Notes: generated by a model from the letters alone, not told the origin. A stretch of 47,747 nt of DNA from Helicobacter sp. (GCA_022511145.1 JAFLSC010000014.1:1-47747); one strand, 5' to 3'. Shown: positions 25,524 to 34,683, counted from the stretch's first letter. Made by a program: numbers and translations.

Positions 25524-26783
25524 ATGCCTACCATTCAATGCCCTAATTGTAAAGTTTCTATTGATGTTAATGAGATTTTGTATCATCAGCTTGAAGAAGA
25601 AATGAAACAAAAGAATTTAGAGCTACAAAAGCAGTTTGAAAAAGAAAGAGAACAGCAGCAAATCGCTTATAATGAAGTGGTAAAAAACTTTGAGCTTGAG
25701 CGAAAACAATTTGCACAAGAAAAGGAAGCTTTTAGCGAGAAATTGCAGCAATCCACGAAAGAAGCCCTAAAAGAGCAAAGTATCAAAATGCGAGAGGAGC
25801 TTAAAAAAGAAATTTTAGAAGAACACCAAGAATCCCTAGAGTTTTTGCAAAAACAACTTCAAGAAAAGTCAAATCAAGTCAAAGAACTCAATAACGCTAA
25901 AGTCGAAATTGAGCAGTTAAAACTCGCTAATAGTGAGCAAGAATCCAAACTCAAAGTGCAATTTCAAAAAGAATTTCACACAAAATTTTTGCAAGAAAAA
26001 GAACAAATCTTAAAACAAATGAGCGAGGAAAACGAACTCAAGCTTAAAGAAAAAAATGTGCAGCTAGAAGAGCTAAAAAAACAGCTCAAAGAAACACAAA
26101 GAAGGGCAGAGCTTGGCTCGGTCCAGTTACAAGGCGAAGTGCAAGAACTCGCTATTGAGGAGTTTTTGCGTCTTAATTTTCCTTTTGATGAGATTGAGGA
26201 GATTAAAAAGGGCGTAAAAGGCGGGGATTGTGTGCAAACAATTCATACTAGAGAGATTGCAAACTGCGGCAAGATTTATTATGAAAGCAAGAGAACTAGG
26301 GAATTTCAAAAATCTTGGATTGAAAAATTTAAAGAGGATATGCGTGAAAGAGGGATTGAACTAGGTGTGATTGTTACAGAGACCTTGCCTAAGGAATTAG
26401 AGCGAATGGGATTGATAGAGGGAGTTTGGATTTGCACTTTTGAGGAGTTTAAGGGGCTTTGTGTTGTGCTTAGAGAGAGTGTGATTAAAATCTCTCTAGC
26501 AAGGAAAATCAAAGAAAACAAAGCCGATAAGATGAATTTGCTTTATCATTATTTGACAAGTGAGGAATTTAAAATGCAAATTGAAGCGATTGTTGAGGGC
26601 TTTATGCAGCTTAATAGCGATTTGGAGAGGGAAAAAGCGGCGATGAATAAAATTTGGACTCAACGCAAAAAACAAATCGATAAGGTGCTAAAAAATACCA
26701 TTGGAATGTATGGGAGTTTGCAAGGGATTGCAGGGAGCAGTATCGCAAATATCAAAGCCTTAGAATTGCCTTATGAGGAATAA
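25524..26783 (+). CDS. DUF2130-domain coiled-coil protein
   Basis: 419 aa. It starts with a zinc-ribbon-like QCPNCKVSIDVNEI, continues with about 185 residues of Lys/Glu/Gln coiled coil (about 20-205), and ends in a globular domain: LGSVQLQGEVQELAIEEFLR, VKGGDCVQTIHTRE, KIYYESKRTREFQKSWIEKF and LGVIVTETLPKELERMG. This is the DUF2130 family, whose C-terminal part resembles restriction-endonuclease-like folds with the acidic/Glu-x-Lys pattern (YESKRT). That suggests nucleic acid handling, but no function is established that I know of. Confidence 0.85.
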   Translation: MPTIQCPNCKVSIDVNEILYHQLEEEMKQKNLELQKQFEKEREQQQIAYNEVVKNFELERKQFAQEKEAFSEKLQQSTKEALKEQSIKMREELKKEILEEHQESLEFLQKQLQEKSNQVKELNNAKVEIEQLKLANSEQESKLKVQFQKEFHTKFLQEKEQILKQMSEENELKLKEKNVQLEELKKQLKETQRRAELGSVQLQGEVQELAIEEFLRLNFPFDEIEEIKKGVKGGDCVQTIHTREIANCGKIYYESKRTREFQKSWIEKFKEDMRERGIELGVIVTETLPKELERMGLIEGVWICTFEEFKGLCVVLRESVIKISLARKIKENKADKMNLLYHYLTSEEFKMQIEAIVEGFMQLNSDLEREKAAMNKIWTQRKKQIDKVLKNTIGMYGSLQGIAGSSIANIKALELPYEE

Positions 26784-26845
26784 GGTATAATTACAAGAGA
26801 AATCCTCATTTCTTAAGTGAGGGCAATAGATTGTAAGGAGTAAAA

Positions 26846-27175
26846 ATGAAAAATTTGTTAATTAAAGATGATGTGATTGGCGAAAAAGGGCAGTTAGGAG
26901 GAATCCTAATGCAAAGTTTCTTGGCGAGTATTAAGGAGTGCGAAAAACTCCCTGAAGCGATATATTTTGTCAATCGTGGCGTATTTTTGACAACTAATGC
27001 GGAGGATAAAGAAATAATAGCGATTTTAAAAGAGCTAGAGAGCCTAGGTGTGGCAATTTATTCTTGCAAGACTTGTTTGAATTATTTTAAACTTAATGTG
27101 GTTGTGGGTAAAGAAGGGAACGCAAAAGACACGATGAATGCGATGTTAAAAGCCGATAACACGCTTTGTTTGTGA
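26846..27175 (+). CDS. DsrE/YedF-like sulfur-relay family protein
   Basis: 109 aa, start ATG behind AAGGAG. The fold pattern is that of DsrE-like proteins: VIGEKGQLGGILMQSFLASI (first helix region), AIYFVNRGVFLTTN, then a CKTC pair in YSCKTCLNYF near residue 73 and a KDTMNAMLKADNTLCL end typical of the YedF C-terminal domain. It lacks the N-terminal TusA-like domain of full YedF. It may relay sulfur or selenium; the role is inferred from the family only. Confidence 0.75.
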   Translation: MKNLLIKDDVIGEKGQLGGILMQSFLASIKECEKLPEAIYFVNRGVFLTTNAEDKEIIAILKELESLGVAIYSCKTCLNYFKLNVVVGKEGNAKDTMNAMLKADNTLCL

Positions 27176-27230
27176 TGTTCTTGTTTTTTGAGATTGCTTG
27201 TTTGTAGATTGCACTATCCGCCAAGATTTT

Positions 27231-27391
27231 GTCATTATGCGATTTTTGCTCATTATTGCGAGTTTGTCTCTCGTCATTGTGAGATGATTTTCCTTGCGTC
27301 ATTACGAGGAACTTTAGTTTTGAGGCAATCTTTTTAGATTACCATGAGTTCTTACAAACTCCCACAATGACGCTGTTTTTACAATGACGAA
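27231..27391. repeat. Palindromic intergenic repeat cluster (R1)
   Basis: Several GTCATT-A/G-T/C-GAG units. The best unit (27296-27373) has perfect ends GCGTCATT and AATGACGC and an inner hairpin GAGTT/AACTC. It fills the gap between the DsrE-like gene and dapD; nothing else is seen in 27176-27433. Confidence 0.75.
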
Positions 27392-27433
27392 GCAAAATGC
27401 AATAGCAAAACCGCAATAAATCCTACACAATCT

Positions 27434-28639
27434 CTAGTGCAATGAAGCATTAAGCTCAATTTTGCGATTAGAGCGAAAAGCAATCATCTCTCCGGTTTTG
27501 GAATTTTGCCTAAAATGCACCCCATTTTTATTCGAGAGGTCTCTGCCTTTGTAGATTCCATTTTCTTTGATTTCAAATCCCGGATTAATCTCTGCGATTT
27601 TTTGGGCTTCTTCGGAAGTGATTTTAAAGATTGTCCCTGCTAAAACAGCAATCCCACCATCGACAATACAACCATCACCCAGTGAAATCCCTGTTGAGCT
27701 ATTAACCCCTAAGAGGCAATTTCTCCCTATGCTAATAGGGTCATTGTTTCCTCCGCTCAAAACGCCAAGTATGCTTGCACCACCGCCCACATCGCTACCT
27801 TCACCAACAATAACACTTGAGCTAATGCGTCCCTCATTCATACAAACCCCTAACGCACCCGCATTGAAATTCACATAGCTTGCACCGGGCATTTGTGTAT
27901 AGCCACCATTTCCTAAATACGCACCAAAGCGAGTTTTAGCGGTATCAAGTAAGCGGATATTATCATATTGAGGAATCACTTGCATAAGGTAGCGAGGGAA
28001 TTTATCAACAAAATCAATCGCGGGGAATTCTCCTCGCATTTTAAGTGCGATTTCATTTTCTCTTAGCCACTCAAGCTCAAAAGGGATATTTCCACTCCAC
28101 GCAACATTACTTAAAAGCCCAAAGATTCCATCGAGATAGAGACTTCTTAGCGGAGCTTTTCCTAGTGAGAGGGCAAGAAGTTTCATATAGGCAGATTCTA
28201 CACTTTTGCACTGCTTATCTTCATAAATTGCACAAAAACGATAGCGAAAATCCCCATTTTCTGTGTAAATGCGATTTTCTTGCAAGGCTCTTTGGAGTTC
28301 CAAAACCACCGCAACATTTTTGTGTGTGTTAGGGTTATTTTGGGCTTCTGCTAAATAGGGCGAGAAATCCTCCAACGCTTTAATCACAAATTCTTCTGTA
28401 ATACCAAAAACAAGCTCACTTTCACAATCCTCAAGAATTTCACATTCTTCTTTGAGATTCCAAAAAATCGCATAACTTCCAAAGTTTTCTTCCCAATTTA
28501 GCAAGGGATAGGTTGCTTGCAAAACTTTATTAGAGATTGTCCCCACATCAGCATAACAAATCCCAAATCCAAGCGGTTTTTTGTAGTTAGTTTGGTTTTG
28601 GATTGACGCTACTTTATCTTTAAATTCTTGAATATTCAT
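27434..28639 (-). CDS. dapD: Tetrahydrodipicolinate N-succinyltransferase (long Campylobacter-type)
   Basis: Succinylates tetrahydrodipicolinate on the way to meso-diaminopimelate and lysine. 401 aa is the long epsilonproteobacterial form, with a large N-terminal part, then a left-handed beta-helix of hexapeptide repeats (about 235-345: ARFGAYLGNGGYTQMPGAS, VGEGSDVGGGASILGVLSGG and GRNCLLGVNSSTGISLGDGC). The succinyl-CoA binding GRISSSV and the GG-rich turn are present. ATG behind AGGAGT on the minus strand. It is flanked by repeat copies R1 and R2 further out and stands alone. Confidence 0.92.
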   Translation of the reverse strand: MNIQEFKDKVASIQNQTNYKKPLGFGICYADVGTISNKVLQATYPLLNWEENFGSYAIFWNLKEECEILEDCESELVFGITEEFVIKALEDFSPYLAEAQNNPNTHKNVAVVLELQRALQENRIYTENGDFRYRFCAIYEDKQCKSVESAYMKLLALSLGKAPLRSLYLDGIFGLLSNVAWSGNIPFELEWLRENEIALKMRGEFPAIDFVDKFPRYLMQVIPQYDNIRLLDTAKTRFGAYLGNGGYTQMPGASYVNFNAGALGVCMNEGRISSSVIVGEGSDVGGGASILGVLSGGNNDPISIGRNCLLGVNSSTGISLGDGCIVDGGIAVLAGTIFKITSEEAQKIAEINPGFEIKENGIYKGRDLSNKNGVHFRQNSKTGEMIAFRSNRKIELNASLH

Positions 28640-28748
28640 TGAAAACTCCTGTAAATAAAATCCAAATTATAACGATTCTTAAATATTAAAGAAATAAAAA
28701 AGATAAATTTTGTATCATAACACAAGCATTTTTAATAAAAGGGGTTAA

Positions 28749-29150
28749 ATGAGCCAAGAAAATGGATTTTTAATCATAGCAATTTTATGTCTTTTTGTGA
28801 TTTTGGGTGCTTTTTGCTTTGCAATGCTGTTTTTAAAAAACAAAAATAAAGAATCCAAAGACGAGCCACAAGAGGATATTCCCGCTCCTAAAGATTTGAT
28901 TGTGTTGCTTGAAAACAAGAAAAATACACTCAAAGAATTAGAGCATTACAGCCAAATTGCCCTCAAACATTATCGGCATTATATGCAGCAAATGCCAAAC
29001 TTTGATTTGGAATTTTTAATTGTTTTAGTAGCTCATAAGTCAGTCAATGCTAAATTAATTTTGGAGGTGGAGAGATTTTTTAAAAGTTCAGACCCTAATC
29101 GAGTAGAAGTTATAGAAAAAGCTTTAGGTGTAGGTTTAAAAGGTAGGTAA
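28749..29150 (+). CDS. Single-pass membrane protein of unknown function
   Basis: 133 aa. One N-terminal membrane helix (about 7-29, FLIIAILCLFVILGAFCFAM) followed by a KNKNKESKDEPQED linker and a cytoplasmic helical domain (about 45-125) with KDLIVLLENKKNTLKELEHY and LIVLVAHKSVNAKLILEVER. The start matches ATG with AAAAGGGG upstream. It is divergent from dapD. I recognise no named family; the arrangement is that of many Campylobacterota hypothetical proteins. Confidence 0.7.
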   Translation: MSQENGFLIIAILCLFVILGAFCFAMLFLKNKNKESKDEPQEDIPAPKDLIVLLENKKNTLKELEHYSQIALKHYRHYMQQMPNFDLEFLIVLVAHKSVNAKLILEVERFFKSSDPNRVEVIEKALGVGLKGR

Positions 29151-29220
29151 GCACTCTTAGTGAGTTATCTTTGGCATTTGCGAAGTTTCCTCTCGTCATT
29201 GCAAGAGACTCTTTCCCCTC

Positions 29221-29280
29221 GTCATTGCGAGGCGTGAAAAGATTGCCACGAAAATTCTTACGAATTTTCTCGCAATGGCA
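29221..29280. repeat. Palindromic intergenic repeat (R2)
   Basis: CATTGCGAG (29224) pairs with CTCGCAATG (29270-29278). An inner hairpin AAAATTC/GAATTTT lies between. A further half unit precedes it (29195). It separates the membrane-protein gene and the NlpC/P60 gene. Confidence 0.75.
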
Positions 29281-29368
29281 AGATAAATAACAATGACACG
29301 TTGCCAACAAACCTAAACCAACCAAAAAGCGAAATTTAAAAAATCTTAGCAATAAAATAGGAGCAAAA

Positions 29369-30094
29369 ATGAAATTTATAAAATTGATTTTAATTTTTTG
29401 GGTTATGTTTTTTATCGGGGGTTGTAGCTTGACGCCTCTCCCAGAGGACAAAAACAAACAAGATAACACAAATAATATAGAATACAGCGTTCAAGTGGGA
29501 AGTTTTGAAAACTCTAATAATGCGTGGAAACTCGTTGAAAAGCTTAACAAATACAATCTTGATGCGTTTTTGCTCAATGTTAATAATACTTATAAAGTCC
29601 GATTTGGGCATTATACAAGCAAACAAGAGGCAATTAAAGCGGCTAAAAAATTCCAAGAGAAGCGATATTTTGAGGAATTTTTTATTATTTCATCAGAAAA
29701 TTTCACTCCCAAAAGTGCAACCCAAAAAATCCGTGATGAACTTTACCACAATGCCTATGGCTACATTGGCGTATCTTATAAATGGGGAGGCACTTCCGCT
29801 AAAGGTTTTGATTGTAGCGGTTTGACTTATACGGTTTATCGCCTAAGCGGGATTAATATCCCTAGAAGCTCAAGAGACCAATTCCAAACCGGTAAACCTG
29901 TGCCTAAAAATAAGCTAAAAGTCGGGGATTTAATATTTTTTTCAGTGGGTAGAAAACGCATTGACCACGTTGGGATTTATATCGGCGATAATCAATTCAT
30001 TCACGCCCCGGGAAGAAACAAGAAAGTGCGAATTGATGTCCTTGATACAGAATATTGGGTAAAAAGTTATAGAGGAGCAAGGAATTATTTGTAA
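29369..30094 (+). CDS. SPOR-NlpC/P60 lipoprotein, probable peptidoglycan endopeptidase
   Basis: 241 aa. Lipoprotein signal with lipobox IGGC (Cys19 region, GGCSLTPLPE). A SPOR domain at about 38-108 (YSVQVGSFENSNNAWKLVEK and NNTYKVRFGHYTSKQEAIKA) binds denuded glycan strands. An NlpC/P60 domain at about 125-241 has catalytic Cys in KGFDCSGLTY, His in RIDHVGIYIG and a third polar residue at HAPGR. It would cut D-Glu-DAP bonds at the cell wall. Fits a role in cell separation or turnover alongside Csd3 (44020). ATG with AGGAGC upstream. Confidence 0.9.
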   Translation: MKFIKLILIFWVMFFIGGCSLTPLPEDKNKQDNTNNIEYSVQVGSFENSNNAWKLVEKLNKYNLDAFLLNVNNTYKVRFGHYTSKQEAIKAAKKFQEKRYFEEFFIISSENFTPKSATQKIRDELYHNAYGYIGVSYKWGGTSAKGFDCSGLTYTVYRLSGINIPRSSRDQFQTGKPVPKNKLKVGDLIFFSVGRKRIDHVGIYIGDNQFIHAPGRNKKVRIDVLDTEYWVKSYRGARNYL

Positions 30095-30105
30095 GCACCC
30101 TTTCT

Positions 30106-30208
30106 TGTCATTACGGGGAATTTTAGTTCCGAAATAATCTCTCTTGAAATTTAAAATAATCCTTTTTAGATTGCCACGAAAATTCTAACGAATTTTCTTG
30201 CAATGATG
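30106..30208. repeat. Palindromic intergenic repeat (R3)
   Basis: TGTCATTACGGGG ... GATTGCCACG, hairpin AAAATTC/GAATTTT, and CTTGCAATGATG. Ends 19 bp before the poly(A) tract upstream of the autotransporter. Confidence 0.7.
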
Positions 30209-30226
30209 AAACCAAAAAAACCAACT

Positions 30227-30249
30227 AAAAAAAAAAAAAAAAAAAAAAA
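30227..30249 (+). promoter_or_regulatory. Poly(A)23 tract upstream of the autotransporter
   Basis: 23 consecutive A residues end 93 bp before the autotransporter ATG, placing them roughly 55-90 bp upstream of the likely transcription start (-10 candidates TAGGAT 30294, TAAAAT 30303 or TATAAA 30317). Tracts at this place change promoter strength by length slippage in H. pylori outer-membrane protein genes. Confidence 0.65.
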
Positions 30250-30342
30250 CGAAAAAACACAGAAATCAGCCTAATTTAAGCTCTTTTTAAAGGTAGGATA
30301 AGTAAAATCACTCGTTTATAAATCTTTTTAAAAGGAGTTTAA

Positions 30343-33300
30343 ATGGCGAAGACAAGACTTTCTGTTGTAACTTGCAGAGTTTTGCTAGGAATGAGTTTGG
30401 CTCTTGGAGCTCAAGGGCTTTATGCGGCAAATGATACCGTTAGTGTTGATGGCGAGGATAGACCCGGCACCACAGTTAGTGGGCAATTTAAACAAACACA
30501 ATCAGGTAGCTTTTCTACACGTAAAACTACAAACAATCGAGCGAGCGGAGATTATACCTATAATGATGCTCAAAACACTACAAAAGTAGGACAGGGCGAG
30601 ACAGCAGATTTTACTTTTAATTATTCTACACAAGATTTTTTTGGTGGCAACGCTGGAGATGGAGTGTATTTTAACAAAACCACTGAAAAAGTGAATATCG
30701 ATGCAGGAGAAGGTAATATCAATCTTTCAGACGGGACAACCACTACTACTAATACAGCAACTAAGATTACACGAACTGATAAAAGCACTTTTACTACTGG
30801 TGGTTTTGCTGAAAGCGTCGATGGACTTTATAACTTTACTCTAAAAGGTAAAAATGTTAATGTTGATGGCTTTGAGCTTGTTTCTTTTGATGGGAAAAGC
30901 ACGATTGAAGGAGATACCTTTTTATTCAATGGTGCTTCTTTGACAAATGGTTTTACCCAAGATTATGCGGTTAGCTATGTAGAAAATGGGGGTGCTCAAA
31001 ATGGAATAGACGCTTTTATCTTCAGAAATAGCAATCTTTTTAGCAATAATGCTTCCGTAGAAATTAATGGAAATTTAGATTTAACACAAAATAGTGCTGG
31101 AGTAGCAGCTACTTCTGGTTCATCTCTAAACTTTAATGGACATTTGCTTAATAATAGCAGAGCTACTATTACTGTAAATGCTGATGCAGAGACTGCAAAC
31201 GGTGGTGCATACTTAGGAACTATAGGTTCAACAGCTGCGACAGACAATAGCATAGGCATTGCGTCTAATGGGAAAATCTTAAGCTTTAATAAAGCTAAGC
31301 TTTTAACTGTAACAGGTGGTAAAGATGGAAAAGCTTTTCTTACCTACGACAATGCGCTTGAGTTTATCAATGGTGAAGATAGTAGCAATGGAGTATGGAT
31401 TACTCAATGGGCTAATAGTGTTGATCACCAAGGAATTGACGCTGTTATGAGCATTGATTATAAAGCCTATTTTAATGACATTATCAACGACCTTAATGGC
31501 ATTAAAAATACACAAGGTTTTATCAACGCCAATCCCACAAGTAGAACAACTGATGGTATCACAGCTATTGCAGGTGCAAGCACACAATTTGCTGGAGAAG
31601 AAGTGAAATATGAAAGAAGTCAAGCATTACTTGATTTAATTGCAAATAATTTGGCTACTTATAGACTTAGCACTGATGAAACAGTAGATGGCAGCAGAAA
31701 AAATAATGCTAAAAATCTTTATATAAGTGGTGGTGCAACTGTGGCTGCAGGTGATGTTCGAACAAAAGCATTAGTTACTAAAGCTCTTTTGGAAGCGTAT
31801 GCAACTGATATTGCAAATTGGGCTGCTGCTAATGGCATAACCATTACAAATTCTTTCTACAACACCGGAACAGCTATTACTAATAATAATGCTAATGATG
31901 CGAGAAACAATGTCGAACAAGCTTTGGATAAGCTTAATGATGCCATAGTAGAGCTTGGAGCTCTTACAAATACAGGTTATGCTAATGTTGATGGTTATTC
32001 TTCAGGTGCGATTCGTAATGGTGCTACCTTTACAGCAAACACTTTCAATGGGCATACTACCTATGCTAATGGCACTGCTGTAACCTTTGATAACGTTGTC
32101 AATAATGGGTTATTTAGACTTGATAACTATATCTATGTAACTCGATTTGACAAAGACGGTAAAGTTCTTGTTGATAGAGATAGCGATGGTGTTGTTAAAG
32201 CTGGTGCAAAATACAATGCTTATCAACTCGTAAGTGGCAGACAAGCTTACGATGCTATTAAGGCTTCAAACGTAGAAGGTTTAGACAAAACAGCACTTAA
32301 CTACACTCGTAATGATATTTTTGCTCAAAACTCTGTTAGAGGGAAAAGCGTAACAGGTATTAATATCGATGCGGGAAATCAACAGATTGTAGCAAGGTAT
32401 CTAGACGGACTTCAAACAAAAATTCAAGGTAGAGTATCTAATACAGCTGCTGCTGGAGATGACAAAAGATACAGTGCAAAAGATTTGCATACACAAGATA
32501 CAGGTAGTTTCGTAGAAACCAATGATGGCGGACGCACAGCTGCAAAAGTGGATAGAGATGGAAATGTAATGCAAGATAAGAACGGAGATACCATTTATGT
32601 TGATAACTCTGCTGTTTTAGACAGACTCGCTCTTATGATGTATCAAGACGGCGTCGCTAATAATGTCGCTAATCAATACCGCGAGAGTGCAAAATCTATC
32701 AGCAATACTAACACTGCGATGAGTTCAGTAAATTCTATCATTAATATCACTAATGATCTTTCCTTAACTTCAAGAATTGCAATGCGCGATAACCCTTATA
32801 ACTCTTATGCTTATCAAATGAGAGGGGTTGAACTTGCTGCTGTTGCAAGTGATATGGGTCCTAACTATGTGGATACTTATTCTACAGGGATTTGGGCAAA
32901 TGCCTTTGGTGGAGCTAATGTGATAGACGGAAACAGCGGTGGTGTCTATGGTGTGAGTGTTGGTTTTGATGTAAAAGCTAGTGATAATGTGCTTTGGGGA
33001 CTTTATTTCACTTATGCTGATGCGGATATTAAAGATAATCTCGTCAAACAAGAAAGTGATAACTTCCAAATCGGTGCTTATTCCTCTATCCAACTTGCAC
33101 CTTTGTGGGAACTTAACCTTAAACTTTTCGGGCAATTCTCACCTAGCGACCAATATCGCTATGATGCGTTAGGAAGCTATGACTCTGATTTCACAAGAAA
33201 ATCTTTTGGAGCTGGTGCGAATGTCGGGAGAGCTTTCAAATATCAAGAAGATACACTTGTACTTAAACCTTTTGTGGGCTTGAATTACTACTACACTAAC

Positions 33301-33684
33301 ACTCCAAGTTATAGTGAAAGTGGGCTTGGATTTGATCATGTCAATAGTACAACAAATAACACTGTTGCTCTTGATTTGGGTGTGGAATTTAGAAAATACA
33401 CAAGCTTAAATTCCTATATTTTCATTACACCTAAAATCGAGCAATACCTTATTAATAATGGCGATGATTTCCGTGCTACTATGGGAGGAATTGCTATGCC
33501 TACTGTTGATGGTGCTGATAAAAATAAAACTTATGGGCAAATTATCATCGGTGGGAATTTTGACATAACTGAAGATTTCAGTGCTAATGTCGGTGTAGGT
33601 GCAAAACAAATCTTTGCTGGTAAAGTTGATGGTAAAGACGAAACTTATATCAGCGGACAAGCAGGGATTAAATACAAATTCTAA
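30343..33684 (+). CDS. Large autotransporter adhesin-type outer-membrane protein
   Basis: Type Va secreted surface protein of 1113 aa. The signal peptide (about 1-28) ends GAQGLYAAND. The passenger (about 30-845) is rich in Asn, Thr, Gly and Asp with short repetitive strands, as in beta-helix passengers (KNVNVDGFELVSFDGKSTIE, SVEINGNLDLTQNSAGVAAT); the part 440-560 is more helical (YRLSTDETVDGSRKNNA). The C-terminal beta-barrel (about 850-1113) starts near TGIWANAFGG and ends ISGQAGIKYKF with the terminal Phe needed for BAM insertion. AAAGGAG precedes ATG. Only two Cys, both in the signal region. The target is unknown; a VacA-like toxin role is not supported by motifs I can see. Confidence 0.88.
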   Translation: MAKTRLSVVTCRVLLGMSLALGAQGLYAANDTVSVDGEDRPGTTVSGQFKQTQSGSFSTRKTTNNRASGDYTYNDAQNTTKVGQGETADFTFNYSTQDFFGGNAGDGVYFNKTTEKVNIDAGEGNINLSDGTTTTTNTATKITRTDKSTFTTGGFAESVDGLYNFTLKGKNVNVDGFELVSFDGKSTIEGDTFLFNGASLTNGFTQDYAVSYVENGGAQNGIDAFIFRNSNLFSNNASVEINGNLDLTQNSAGVAATSGSSLNFNGHLLNNSRATITVNADAETANGGAYLGTIGSTAATDNSIGIASNGKILSFNKAKLLTVTGGKDGKAFLTYDNALEFINGEDSSNGVWITQWANSVDHQGIDAVMSIDYKAYFNDIINDLNGIKNTQGFINANPTSRTTDGITAIAGASTQFAGEEVKYERSQALLDLIANNLATYRLSTDETVDGSRKNNAKNLYISGGATVAAGDVRTKALVTKALLEAYATDIANWAAANGITITNSFYNTGTAITNNNANDARNNVEQALDKLNDAIVELGALTNTGYANVDGYSSGAIRNGATFTANTFNGHTTYANGTAVTFDNVVNNGLFRLDNYIYVTRFDKDGKVLVDRDSDGVVKAGAKYNAYQLVSGRQAYDAIKASNVEGLDKTALNYTRNDIFAQNSVRGKSVTGINIDAGNQQIVARYLDGLQTKIQGRVSNTAAAGDDKRYSAKDLHTQDTGSFVETNDGGRTAAKVDRDGNVMQDKNGDTIYVDNSAVLDRLALMMYQDGVANNVANQYRESAKSISNTNTAMSSVNSIINITNDLSLTSRIAMRDNPYNSYAYQMRGVELAAVASDMGPNYVDTYSTGIWANAFGGANVIDGNSGGVYGVSVGFDVKASDNVLWGLYFTYADADIKDNLVKQESDNFQIGAYSSIQLAPLWELNLKLFGQFSPSDQYRYDALGSYDSDFTRKSFGAGANVGRAFKYQEDTLVLKPFVGLNYYYTNTPSYSESGLGFDHVNSTTNNTVALDLGVEFRKYTSLNSYIFITPKIEQYLINNGDDFRATMGGIAMPTVDGADKNKTYGQIIIGGNFDITEDFSANVGVGAKQIFAGKVDGKDETYISGQAGIKYKF

Positions 33685-33689
33685 TTGTT

Positions 33690-33723
33690 CCTTTAAACTC
33701 AAGTTCGCTTGAGTTTTGAAAGG
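33690..33723 (+). terminator. Terminator after the autotransporter
   Basis: AAACTCAAG, loop TTCG, CTTGAGTTT, extended by outer CCTTT/AAAGG pairs. It begins six bases after the stop. Confidence 0.7.
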
Positions 33724-33816
33724 ACAAAAACTCCATTCCTTTTTTTGTTAGTTGTTAAGTTATTACAAGGGGATTCCCCCTTGTAAGACTACTCCCCTCT
33801 TATTACTACTTTTTTA

Positions 33817-34045
33817 TCATCATTGTGATTTTCTTTTTATTATTGAGAAACTTTGTGCTGAAGCAATCTCTCTTTGATTATTATAAAGATTACCGCGAAA
33901 ATTCTAACAAATTTTCTTGCAATGACGACTAGCCCAAAATCAAGATTACCACGAGGCAGAGCCTTTTATAGTGACACAAAAGAGATTGCTACAAATCCTT
34001 CCGAACTCTCGCACACATACAGATTGCCACAAGTTACGCAAAATT
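33817..34045. repeat. Palindromic intergenic repeat, full plus partial unit (R4)
   Basis: The full unit spans 33817-33928 (GAAGCAATCT, TTTGATTATTATAAAG, hairpin AAAATTC/AATTTT, TTGCAATGACGA). Degenerate parts continue to about 34045 (AGATTACCACGAGG, GATTGCCACAAG). Together they fill the 400-bp gap before the toxin-antitoxin genes and reach into their -35 region. Confidence 0.65.
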
Positions 34046-34049
34046 GTGC

Positions 34050-34055
34050 TATAAT
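34050..34055 (+). promoter_or_regulatory. Extended -10 promoter of the toxin-antitoxin operon
   Basis: Perfect TATAAT preceded by TGTGC (extended TGn), 30 bp before the antitoxin ATG. The -35 region lies in the end of repeat R4. Confidence 0.65.
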
Positions 34056-34084
34056 AAAATAGACAATCACACAAAGGAAAGAAA

Positions 34085-34408
34085 ATGTTTGATTATACTC
34101 AATATGAAAATGCTACAAAAAAAGAGTTGTTTTCCGCCCTTTTGCTCGCAGAAAAAAAGGCAGAAAAACTTGCTTTGCAAGTGAAAGAAAACAAGGAAAT
34201 TACAAGGTTTTTAAAATCAAAAATCAAACAATCTTTAAGCAAAAGCACAAGGCAAAATAAGGGGCAAAACAAAGCACAAAGAGTAAAACGCAAAGAACAA
34301 AAAATGCAAAATGAGCCGACAAAAGAAACTCTTTTGGCTTTGAAAAATGCAAGAAGTGTGGGTGTTTTTGATAATTTTGAGGATTTCAAAAAGGCGTTGG
34401 GAAGTTAA
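34085..34408 (+). CDS. Type II antitoxin, HP0895-like
   Basis: 107 aa. The N-terminus FDYTQYENATKKELFSALLL resembles the DYTKYS-K-LF start of the H. pylori antitoxin HP0895. A very basic middle (QSLSKSTRQNKGQNKAQRV) looks disordered and may bind DNA. The C-terminal PTKETLLALKNARSVGVFDN with FEDFKKAL is the usual toxin-wrapping end of Helicobacter/Campylobacter antitoxins. No RHH or HTH domain is obvious. It is first in the pair, and the toxin ATG overlaps its stop (TAATG). Confidence 0.75.
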   Translation: MFDYTQYENATKKELFSALLLAEKKAEKLALQVKENKEITRFLKSKIKQSLSKSTRQNKGQNKAQRVKRKEQKMQNEPTKETLLALKNARSVGVFDNFEDFKKALGS

Positions 34409-34683
34409 TGCGTAAAATCAACCTTTTTAACACTTTCAGGAAAGATTATAACAAAGTTAAAAAACAACAATGGGATTTGGAAGCCATTGATGAAACTATT
34501 AAAATTTTATTGGATTGGGACATTTTGCCTGCAAAGTTAAAAGACCACGCTTTAAGCGGAGATTTAAAGGATTTCAGAGAGTGCCATATTTTTGGCGATT
34601 TAGTTCTCATCTACAAAAGAAATGATGAGATTTTGAGCCTTTATCGCATAGGGAGACACCAAGATTTGTTTAAAAACTATTAA
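34408..34683 (+). CDS. YafQ/RelE-superfamily mRNA interferase toxin
   Basis: 91 aa toxin of YafQ type that would cut mRNA at the ribosome. Catalytic-type residues in place: His47 (KDHALSG), Glu58 and His60 (DFRECHIFGD), Asp64, Arg83 and His84 (YRIGRHQDLF), with Phe88 near the end. The N-terminus FRKDYNKVKK is standard. It closely follows the pattern of H. pylori HP0894. Overlap with the antitoxin couples their translation. Repeats R4 and R5 lie on either side. Confidence 0.9.
   Translation: MRKINLFNTFRKDYNKVKKQQWDLEAIDETIKILLDWDILPAKLKDHALSGDLKDFRECHIFGDLVLIYKRNDEILSLYRIGRHQDLFKNY

Noticed and set aside
31303..31623. Minus-strand open frames inside the autotransporter and other long genes
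   Set aside because: They are antisense shadows of coding sequence without ribosome sites or recognisable products.
30343..33684. VacA-like toxin assignment for the autotransporter
   Set aside because: Only the signal peptide and C-terminal barrel are recognisable; no VacA p33/p55 motif (such as repeated GxxxG at the mature N-terminus) was seen.
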